Below are positions 57,432 through 64,000 of a DNA stretch of 64,000 nucleotides, in pieces; the stretch's first letter is position 1, and each line of letters starts with the position of its first letter. The stretch is taken from contig DATNCQ010000147.1 of assembly GCA_035571515.1 (NCBI GenBank), positions 62,001-126,000 of the forward strand, read 5' to 3'. The translations under genes were made by a program, and so were the position numbers. This DNA comes from Gp6-AA40 sp035571515. Its GTDB lineage: Bacteria > Acidobacteriota > Vicinamibacteria > Vicinamibacterales > UBA2999. The notes under the pieces were generated by a model. The model searched no databases. It was not told the DNA's origin and worked only from the letters and a program-made list of their open reading frames with translations.

Positions 57432-58960
57432 TCTCGGCGCTCGCGGACCGCCGCGATTCGCGCCTGCCGCGCGGGGTCGAGCTCGCGCGGCGAACGCACG
57501 AGCGACTCGCCGGCGATGCGCGACACGAGCTTCATCGCTCCGCCGAGGACGGCGCGACGCCAGGCGGCCGCCGCGGATCGCCGCGGCACCTCCACCCGAC
57601 ATGAGGCGAGCTCCTCGACGGCGGCCACGAAGTCCGGGGTCGCCGGGTGGTCCAGACCGCGCGGCCGCACGAACAATTCGAGGAATTCCCGATGCGGATG
57701 GTCTTCCGGCGGCGCCCGACGAATCGCGGCCGCCAGCTGCGCGAGGTGCGCATCGCGCTCGCGCGCCGTACGCAGCAGTCCCCCGCCGATCTGCAGCAGA
57801 TAACGGAAGTGAGGCGTCCCCTCCTGCGCGTCATAGAAACGGCGGTCCAGCAGCGCCAGCACTTCGCGTCCGACGATGCCTGCCTCGATGAATGCGCTCG
57901 TGTTCAGCCCGACGACCACGGCGCTGTGATAGAGCGCGTCGAAATAGTTGGCGCGCGACCGCTCGTCGACCGGGTTCTCGCCCGATATCGCCACCGGGCC
58001 CAGTGCAGACCAGTCGAGTCCCTGCCACTCGGCGGCATGTGACGGGTGGGGGCGAATGAGCACGCTCGCCTCCTCCAGCATCGAGTCGCCACTGGTTCGC
58101 ACCCACGTCAGCCACTCGTGCACGGTCGGCGGCTCCGGCGGACTTCCTCGCACCAGTCCGGAACAGACCCAGAGGATGAGTGGCCGATCGGCAGGAAGAC
58201 CCACACTGGCGCAGAACGCCTCGCGCGATCGCGATGGCGCCTGTGCAAACCACCGATCGAAGCATTGTGCGCCTGTCACCACGACTCGGGCTGGCGGAAC
58301 GCGGTGCAGCCGGATGGCTTCGTCGCGCTGTGTCTCGTTCCAGACCAGCACGCGCTCCGGATATTCCCGCACCCGCGCTTTGCTCGTCAGATGGTCCCAG
58401 CTCCATACCGCCAGACCCGATGGGATACCGAGCAGACGGGCGGCTCTGAGGTAGTCGATCTGCTGCGATCCGAGATCGACCAGCGGTGTGACGAGCACCG
58501 CATCGGGCTTGTGCTCGCCGATGTACTCGACGACGGTCTCCGAGGGCGGCACGATCCTGTCGAGCGCGTGGAGAATCCGGCCGATGACGTCTCGCCAGAG
58601 GCGGCCACGCACCAGCGGCGGATTGGCGAGCGCGATCAGCAGGCGCGGCGTGCGTTCGCGCGCACGGATGCGATGCAGCGGCGCGTCATCGTAGAACGGG
58701 TCGAGATAGCGAATGTAGTCGAGCCCCAGCCGGAGGCGACGCGCGACACCGCTCCACGTATCCACGCGCCGCTCCGGGACCATCCCGAAGGTCAGCGTCG
58801 GGTAATCGCGTGCGAGAGCCTCCACACCGGCAATGCCGCCAATCTTGTCCCTGCGCTCGACGGCAAGGTGAATGCGGTGTCCGCGCGCGGCAAGCTCACG
58901 GATGGCCGAGTCGTAGTTGCGGAAATAGGTGAAGTGACGCGCGATGAAGAGGATTCTCAC
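57428..58960 (-). CDS. Family A protein, copy 1 (RPHP-motif GT-B-like)
   Basis: A 510-residue soluble protein. The start RILFIARHFTYFRNYDSAIREL resembles GT-B N-terminal domains. LVWNETQRDEA near 203-213, VVVTGAQCFD near 225, LIRPHPSHAAEW near 297-308 and VVGLNTSAFIEAGIVG near 346-361 mark the C-terminal donor-side domain; RPHP and the Glu-containing loop recall capsule and CDP-glycerol transferases. GTG 58958-58960 overlaps the family B copy 3 stop by 4 bases. It sits between family B and the nonulosonic-acid set. The exact reaction is unknown. Confidence 0.72.
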   Translation of the reverse strand: MRILFIARHFTYFRNYDSAIRELAARGHRIHLAVERRDKIGGIAGVEALARDYPTLTFGMVPERRVDTWSGVARRLRLGLDYIRYLDPFYDDAPLHRIRARERTPRLLIALANPPLVRGRLWRDVIGRILHALDRIVPPSETVVEYIGEHKPDAVLVTPLVDLGSQQIDYLRAARLLGIPSGLAVWSWDHLTSKARVREYPERVLVWNETQRDEAIRLHRVPPARVVVTGAQCFDRWFAQAPSRSREAFCASVGLPADRPLILWVCSGLVRGSPPEPPTVHEWLTWVRTSGDSMLEEASVLIRPHPSHAAEWQGLDWSALGPVAISGENPVDERSRANYFDALYHSAVVVGLNTSAFIEAGIVGREVLALLDRRFYDAQEGTPHFRYLLQIGGGLLRTARERDAHLAQLAAAIRRAPPEDHPHREFLELFVRPRGLDHPATPDFVAAVEELASCRVEVPRRSAAAAWRRAVLGGAMKLVSRIAGESLVRSPRELDPARQARIAAVRERRE

Positions 58961-60180
58961 GCCTGTCCCTGCAGCGCGGAGATCGGCGCCGGTGCGAGCG
59001 GGTCGAGGGCGCGCAGGTCGGCGGGCGCGAAACGTCCCGCATCCAGCTTGTGGTACGCGCGCATCGCCACCGCGAGATGCGCGTGCAGCCATTTCGGGTC
59101 GATGTAGAGCGCCGAGGTATCGACGCCCAGCCGCGGCGCCAGCCACGCGATGCTGCCGCAGGTGCCGACAAACGCCTTTGCGCCCGCGACGATCTGCGTC
59201 TGCACCCCGAGGTTGTTCTGCGGCGTCATCCAGCGCCGGCCGCTGATCACGTTGCCGCTGCCGCCGAGCGCGTAGTCGGCATGGTCGTCCTCGAGCACGA
59301 GGCCCGTGTCGAGCAGGACGACGGGCACGCGCGCGGCGATCGCCCGCACGATCTCGATGAGGCGCGCCCGCGACTCGGGCGTGTCGGGAAGCGACCGCGC
59401 GGCGTAGAACTTCACCGCCACGTACTCGGGCGGCAGCAGCGCCGGATCGATCAGCGTGTCCGCGTCCTGCCGGCGGTAGCGCGTGTGCGCGTCCACGAAC
59501 CCCATCGCCCTCTGTCCCGACCAGTAGAGCGTGAACAGCCGGTACATCAGGCCGGCGTGCAGCACGTCGAACTCGCGCGTCCCGAGCCGCCGCGCCACGT
59601 GCGCCAGAATGTCGTCATCGAGGGCCGACGGCTCGTACTGCTTCGTGATGCCGCGCTCGGCGTTGCGCCGGGCGAACTCCGCCGGATCGACGTCGTCCCA
59701 GATCTCGACGTAGCGTCCGGCGATGCCGCGATACCAGGCCCCGACGCCGCCTCGCGAGACGGCGATGAGCCGGTCGGCCTCGAGGCGGAACGCCGACTTC
59801 ACCCAGGCGAGAAACGGAATCCAGTAGAGCGTCTCGAAGCCGACCTCCGAGTACCACGGTCCCGCGACGATGAGGCGGTCGCGCGAGATGAGCGTCTCGA
59901 TTTCGCGCTCGACGTCCCATTCGGCGCGGTAGAACTGCATGTGCTCGGCAAGCTGGCGCCGGCGCCGCCGCATGCGGCGGTACGGGCGCCGAGCCGCGCG
60001 CAGTCCATCCTTGCCCACGTTGACTCCGGAATCGCGCAGCCGTTCCGCCGACTTGCGGACGGCATGCACCGCGTCCTTCACCGCCTCGAGACTGGCTTTC
60101 GCGGACCACCGCGCGCGCGAGGCGAGACGCCGCATTCCCTTGCGGGCGACGTTCCGCAGCGCCGGATACGAGAGACTCAT
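58957..60180 (-). CDS. Family B protein, copy 3
   Basis: A 407-residue protein with a ~95-residue basic, helical N-terminal extension. GPWYSEVGFE and LYWIPFLAW are near 106-125, IAVSRGG near 140, LHAGLMYRLF near 215, YVAVKFYAAR near 258, DTGLVLEDDHADY near 293, and MTPQNNLGVQ then FVGTCGSIAWLAPRLG near 318-350. Note that GTYGG of copy 2 and 4 reads GTCGS here. ATG 60178-60180 overlaps the A-B fusion stop by 4 bases, so it is translated right after the fusion. Confidence 0.72.
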   Translation of the reverse strand: MSLSYPALRNVARKGMRRLASRARWSAKASLEAVKDAVHAVRKSAERLRDSGVNVGKDGLRAARRPYRRMRRRRRQLAEHMQFYRAEWDVEREIETLISRDRLIVAGPWYSEVGFETLYWIPFLAWVKSAFRLEADRLIAVSRGGVGAWYRGIAGRYVEIWDDVDPAEFARRNAERGITKQYEPSALDDDILAHVARRLGTREFDVLHAGLMYRLFTLYWSGQRAMGFVDAHTRYRRQDADTLIDPALLPPEYVAVKFYAARSLPDTPESRARLIEIVRAIAARVPVVLLDTGLVLEDDHADYALGGSGNVISGRRWMTPQNNLGVQTQIVAGAKAFVGTCGSIAWLAPRLGVDTSALYIDPKWLHAHLAVAMRAYHKLDAGRFAPADLRALDPLAPAPISALQGQA

Positions 60181-62846
60181 CGTGTTTCAACGAGCGAAGC
60201 GAGTGGCCGGCCGAACGCCAGACGGACCGCGTCGACCGAACGCGTGTCGAGCTCGACGAACGCGGCGCAGCGCAGCCCCGCGAACACGCGCTTGGCGACC
60301 TCGAGATGGTCGAACCGGAAGCCGGTCGGGTGCGAGTAGAAGGCGATCGTATCGGTGCCGAGCAGCGGGGCGAGATACGAAAAGCCGCCGTAGGTGCCGA
60401 CAAATGCCGTCGCGCCGCGAATGACCTCCGTCTGCACGGCCAGATTGTCCTCGGGTCGCATCCACGACTCGATGGTGTGCACGCGCCCTTTCAGCGACGG
60501 CGGAAAGTCGTCGTGATCGTCGAACCGGTCGGCGGTGTTCAGCAGCACGACGTCGGTGTGTTCGGTCAACTGCGTGAGAAAGCGGCTGATGAACGCGCGG
60601 TTCTCGAGTGTATCCGGCAGCGCGCTGTTGCCGTAGAACTTCGCCGCGACGTAGCGCTCGGGCAGCTGGGCACGCCGCGCCGACGGCGGCCCGGCGTCGA
60701 GCATCGAGAACTGCGTGAATGCTTCGATGAGCGTCACCGGCGTGCGCTGGAACCAGAAATGTTCGAACAGCCGGTACATCTCCGAGGGATGCAGCAGCTT
60801 CGCCCCGCTCAGACCTCGCGCCTTCGTCACGTGGCGGATGAGTTCCCGGTCGAAGGGCGAGACGGTCAGGTGCTTGAGGCGGCCTTGCTGCGCGGCGATG
60901 CGCAGATCATTGTTGCGGCGGAACTCCTCCGGCGAACAGAAGCTGAAAATCTCCTCATAGTGGCCGGTGATGTGCGTGTACCACGGTTTGGCGCCGCCGC
61001 GCGACACGACAACCATCCGGTCGGCGTCGAGGTTCCCGTACGCCTTCATCCAGGCCAGAAACGGAATCCAGTACAACAACTCGAAGCCGGTCTCCGACAG
61101 CCACGGGCCGACGATGATTGGCGCGCCGCTGCGTCCCAGCAACGTTGCCAGCTCGCGCACCTCATGGGCTTCTTCGACGTCCCAGCCCCACGTTCGCTTC
61201 GCCGGGTCGCGGTGGCGTCCGGGCTTCGGTGTGAGTGCACCTGGCGGAGGCGGTGGAGAGACGCGGCGGCCGCGCCGGCGCAGCCGCTCCACCGCGAACT
61301 TCTTCATGTCCGTGAGTACACGGCGCCGCCACGCCTTGAATTGCTTGCGCCAGCGGTTGCGCGTGTACTTGCGCCAGAGCTGCGTGCGGGCGTTGAGCGC
61401 CAGCACCGCGGCGACGGCGTAGAGCGGGATCCGGTAGACGAACGCGGCGATGCCTCCGCCGCGGCGGCGCGGCGCCGGCGCGGCGGCGATGCGCTCGAGC
61501 GCGTCGGCAAAGCGCGGCGTGGCGGACTCCGCGAGGCCGAACGGCCGGATGAAGCCGGCGGCGAACCGCGAGGCTTTCACGTCGCCGCCGCCTTCTCCGG
61601 CCAGCGAGTCCGCCAGCAGGCGGACGTGCTCCTCGAGGCTCGGGGCCGCCGTCAGCAGCCCGCCGTTCACCGTGAGGAGATACCGGAAGTGAATCGTCCC
61701 TTCCTGGTTGAACGTCGAGATCTCGGGCAGCAGCACGGTGTGCACGGGCTTGCCGACGACCGCCGCCTCGAGAAACGCGCTGGTGTTGAGGCCGACGACC
61801 GCGGCGCTGTAGTACAGCGACTCGAAGTAGTCCTCCTTCGCCTCGGCGTCCACGGGGTGCGATCCCCACATCACCAGGTTGCGGTAGCCCGACATGTCCA
61901 CGTCGCGCCACTCGTCGAGGCGGGTGGGATGCGGACGGACCAGGATGCCGACGTCGCGCAGCCGCGGGTCGCTGCTCGAGCGGATGGCGTGCACCCACTC
62001 GCGGACGAAATCCGGCTCGCTCGCCGTGCCGCGGAAGAGCGACGAGCAGACGTAGAGGACGAACGGCAGGGTCGGCTTCAACCCGACCCGGATGCAGAAC
62101 GCGTCGCGCGAGCGGGACGGCGTGCGGCCCCACCACTGGTCGTAGCACTGCGCGCCGGTGACGACGACCCGCTCCGGCGGGACGCCATGCAGCTCGATCG
62201 CTTCCTGCTTCTGGATGTCGTTCCAGACGACGAGCGCGTCGGGCTGCGTGCGCAGCACCGACTTGCTCGACAGGTGGTCCCAGCTGCCGACGGGCAGCAC
62301 CGTGCGCAACCCGAGCGCCTGCGCCGCGGCGAGGTGATCGAGCTGCGGCGAGCCCATGTCCACGAGCGGCGTGATGAGCACGACATCGGGCTGCTGTTCC
62401 TCGATGAAGCGCATCAGCGACCGATCGAGCGGCAGCCCGCGTTCGACGGCGCGCAGGCACGCCCGGAGGAGCCGCCGGCCCGTGACGGAACGTCCGACCG
62501 GTCCGCCGGCGATGGCGACCAGCGCGCGCGGCGCGCGCTCGCGCGCCCGATCGCCGAGGTGCGGCGTGTCGGCATAGGCGGGCTCGAGGAACCGGAGATA
62601 GTCGAGTCCGAGCCGGATCTTGCGCGCGAGCTCGGACCATCCGCCCACGCCACGGACCGGCGTGTTCCCCATGGTGAGCCGGTCGGGAAAGCGCGCGACG
62701 AGCCGCTCGATCATCTGGCGGCCGCCGATGGCTTCCTCACGGTCCACCGCGAGATGCAGCGTGTGGCCGCGCGCGGCGAGCTCCTCGATCACCGATTCGA
62801 AGTTACGCAGGTACGACCAGTGCCGCGCGAAAAACACGAACTTCAT
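60177..62846 (-). CDS. Family A-family B fusion protein
   Basis: An 889-residue protein. Residues 1-~510 are family A: KFVFFARHWSYLRNFESVIEEL, LVWNDIQKQEA near 203, VRPHPTRLDEW near 299, GLNTSAFLEAAVVG near 350. After a hydrophobic stretch (~455-480) and an Arg-rich basic linker, residues ~570-889 are family B: GPWLSETGFE and LYWIPFLAW near 578-597, VVSRGG near 613, LHPSEMYRLF, RYVAAKFYGNS and FVGTYGGFSYLAPLLG near 812-827. It is the first gene of the 30-gene run. ATG 62846 is preferred to the in-frame GTG 62849. A fusion of two families encoded separately elsewhere in the same locus is strong evidence that they act in one process. Confidence 0.78.
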   Translation of the reverse strand: MKFVFFARHWSYLRNFESVIEELAARGHTLHLAVDREEAIGGRQMIERLVARFPDRLTMGNTPVRGVGGWSELARKIRLGLDYLRFLEPAYADTPHLGDRARERAPRALVAIAGGPVGRSVTGRRLLRACLRAVERGLPLDRSLMRFIEEQQPDVVLITPLVDMGSPQLDHLAAAQALGLRTVLPVGSWDHLSSKSVLRTQPDALVVWNDIQKQEAIELHGVPPERVVVTGAQCYDQWWGRTPSRSRDAFCIRVGLKPTLPFVLYVCSSLFRGTASEPDFVREWVHAIRSSSDPRLRDVGILVRPHPTRLDEWRDVDMSGYRNLVMWGSHPVDAEAKEDYFESLYYSAAVVGLNTSAFLEAAVVGKPVHTVLLPEISTFNQEGTIHFRYLLTVNGGLLTAAPSLEEHVRLLADSLAGEGGGDVKASRFAAGFIRPFGLAESATPRFADALERIAAAPAPRRRGGGIAAFVYRIPLYAVAAVLALNARTQLWRKYTRNRWRKQFKAWRRRVLTDMKKFAVERLRRRGRRVSPPPPPGALTPKPGRHRDPAKRTWGWDVEEAHEVRELATLLGRSGAPIIVGPWLSETGFELLYWIPFLAWMKAYGNLDADRMVVVSRGGAKPWYTHITGHYEEIFSFCSPEEFRRNNDLRIAAQQGRLKHLTVSPFDRELIRHVTKARGLSGAKLLHPSEMYRLFEHFWFQRTPVTLIEAFTQFSMLDAGPPSARRAQLPERYVAAKFYGNSALPDTLENRAFISRFLTQLTEHTDVVLLNTADRFDDHDDFPPSLKGRVHTIESWMRPEDNLAVQTEVIRGATAFVGTYGGFSYLAPLLGTDTIAFYSHPTGFRFDHLEVAKRVFAGLRCAAFVELDTRSVDAVRLAFGRPLASLVETR

Positions 62847-62881
62847 CACTCGATCCTGGAAGCGATTTGCCTTCTGATACC
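62847..62881. promoter_or_regulatory. Divergent promoter region between two family A genes
   Basis: 35 bases separate two family A genes that face away from each other. The minus strand has TATCAG about 28 bases before ATG 62846 and AGGATCGAG as a possible ribosome-binding site. The plus strand reads TGATAC (62875-62880) one base before ATG 62882, too close for that start to be leaderless, so GTG 62909 may be used instead. Confidence 0.35.
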
Positions 62882-64000
62882 ATGGCTGCGGCCCCGATCA
62901 CCGACAGCGTGCGGATCCTCTTTCTCGTTCACAATCTCGCCAAGACGCGGCATTTCGAGAGCGTGATCCGCGGCCTGACGGCGCGGCGCCACACCGTCGT
63001 CCTCGCCGCCGCGCGCAAGCGCAAACCGCTCAAACCCACCAAGAGCCTCCACGACGATCCGCGCATCGAGGTGATCACCTGCCCGACGCGCCGCGTCGAT
63101 CGATGGGTCGACATCGCCACTCCGCTGCGCAGCGCGCGCGATTACCTCCGCTTCTTCGATCCGCGCTATGCGCGGTCGGGCAAGCTGGCGGCGCGAGCCG
63201 CCGAGTACGCGCCGAGCGGGCTGGCGTCGATGCTCGAGCGGCGTCCCGCGCTGCGGCGCCACTGGAAGCTCGCACAGCGGATGCTGGCGCTGGCCGAAAC
63301 GGTCCTGCCGCCGGACCGCTACTTCGAGCTGTTCCTCAAGGCCGAGCGTGCGGACCTGCTGCTGGTGACGCCGCTCGTGGACTTCGGCTCGTACCAGACC
63401 GATTACGTCAAGGCCGCGCATCGCAGCGGCGTGCCGGTGGTGTTCCTGCCGTTCAGCTGGGACAACCTCACCAACCGCGGGCTCGTGCGCGTGGCGCCGG
63501 ATCGCGTCCTGGTCTGGAACGACTATCAGAAGGCGGAGGCCGTCGATCTCCACGGCGTCCCGGCGGACCGCGTCGTCGTCACCGGCGCACCACGCTTCGA
63601 CGACTTCTTTGCGATGCGGCCGGCCACGACGCGGGAGGCGTTCTGCGCCGGGATCGGGTTGCCGCCGGGGCAGCCGATGGTGCTCTACACGTGCTCGTCG
63701 AATTTCGTCGCGCCGCGCGAGGTCGAATTCGTCCGCCGCTGGATCGCCGAACTGCGGAAATCGCCGCTGCCGCACCTGCACGATTGCGGCATCCTCGTCC
63801 GGCCGCATCCGGCGCATCGCCAGCAGTGGGAGGCCGCCGACCTCGCGGACCTTCCCCGCGTCTCGCTGTGGCTCGAAAAGTGCGAGATGAACGCCGACCA
63901 GGGACTCTACGATTCGCTCTACCACGCGGCGGCGGTCGTCGGCCTCAACACCAGCGCGATGATCGAAGCCGCGATTGTCGGACGGCCGGTGTTCACGATC
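62882..64000 (+). CDS. Family A protein, copy 3 (3' end cut by the window)
   Basis: An open frame runs from ATG 62882 to the right edge without a stop: 373 residues. It follows the family A pattern: VRILFLVHNLAKTRHFESVIRGL, VLVWNDYQKAEA near 208-219, VVVTGAPRFDDF, ILVRPHPAHRQQW near 302-314, and VVGLNTSAMIEAAIVGRPVF at the visible end. Spacing of the motifs equals copy 1 and the fusion within about six residues. It is divergent from the main operon, so the locus probably continues beyond the window. Confidence 0.75.
   Translation, partial: MAAAPITDSVRILFLVHNLAKTRHFESVIRGLTARRHTVVLAAARKRKPLKPTKSLHDDPRIEVITCPTRRVDRWVDIATPLRSARDYLRFFDPRYARSGKLAARAAEYAPSGLASMLERRPALRRHWKLAQRMLALAETVLPPDRYFELFLKAERADLLLVTPLVDFGSYQTDYVKAAHRSGVPVVFLPFSWDNLTNRGLVRVAPDRVLVWNDYQKAEAVDLHGVPADRVVVTGAPRFDDFFAMRPATTREAFCAGIGLPPGQPMVLYTCSSNFVAPREVEFVRRWIAELRKSPLPHLHDCGILVRPHPAHRQQWEAADLADLPRVSLWLEKCEMNADQGLYDSLYHAAAVVGLNTSAMIEAAIVGRPVFTI

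Noticed and set aside
60306..62966. 886-codon plus-strand open frame opposite the A-B fusion
   Set aside because: Composition is Arg/Glu/Val-rich with no motifs, while the minus strand carries clear conserved blocks. Same reasoning for the long plus-strand frames at 47133-49415, 34109-35956 and 36672-38555.
1..64000. tRNA, rRNA, riboswitch or phage att sites
   Set aside because: Reading the intergenic gaps (all short) showed no cloverleaf, no 3' CCA-type end, no THI-box upstream of thiS (the gap is only 33 bases) and no flanking direct repeats of att type.

Overview
The window is a contiguous piece of a high-GC bacterial chromosome with almost no intergenic space and many GTG/TTG starts. Gene content (a two-gene egtB/egtD ergothioneine set, an acyl-CoA synthetase-ACP-acyltransferase fusion, a DisA-type nucleotide-cyclase-like protein, a large surface-glycan island, heptameric repeats) fits a soil-type member of Acidobacteriota, possibly Vicinamibacteria. 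That assignment is inference; no rRNA or other marker is present. I see no tRNA, CRISPR array, insertion sequence, phage or plasmid gene.

Region 1 (1-24.6 kb) is mostly housekeeping: tRNA nucleotidyltransferase/HD protein, a threonine-dehydratase-type PLP enzyme, ClpP, an NAD-dependent epimerase, an APH-type kinase convergent with an acyl-CoA dehydrogenase, a DAC-domain protein, the acyl-CoA synthetase-ACP-PlsC fusion, IF-1 plus a DEAD-box helicase, a MerR/TPR protein divergent from glucokinase, an ABC-2 exporter behind a transglutaminase, an alpha/beta hydrolase, egtB-egtD, thiS-thiG and a WbdD-type methyltransferase. Several transcription-unit-leading genes have a -10-like hexamer ending exactly six bases before the start codon, which predicts leaderless mRNAs.

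Region 2 (24.6-29.1 kb) makes nucleotide sugars: a WbpA-type UDP-GlcNAc dehydrogenase, GDP-mannose 4,6-dehydratase and an RmlD-type reductase, followed by a divergent L-2-hydroxyglutarate-oxidase-type flavoprotein.

Region 3 (29.1-62.8 kb) is one minus-strand run of 30 genes, most overlapping by 1-8 bases or separated by a few bases: a surface glycan factory. It has two NeuB-type synthases, two CMP-sugar synthetases, one hydrolysing 2-epimerase, two DegT aminotransferases, two left-handed-beta-helix acyltransferases, several SDRs, a transketolase, an aldehyde dehydrogenase, methyltransferases, five or more glycosyltransferases, and an initiating polyprenyl-phosphate sugar-phosphate transferase fused to a CapD-type N-terminal region. 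This supports synthesis and assembly of one or more acidic (nonulosonic-acid-like) surface polysaccharides.

The most novel part is a pair of uncharacterised paralogous families. Family A (57428-58960, first half of 60177-62846, and the truncated gene at 62882-64000) looks like a GT-B transferase with an RPHP motif. Family B (43740-44816, 52580-53599, 58957-60180, second half of 60177-62846) carries a GPW...LYWIPFL signature. One gene is an A-B fusion, so the two probably act together. A second striking feature is a set of heptanucleotide tandem repeats, two of them inserted in frame inside unrelated coding genes.
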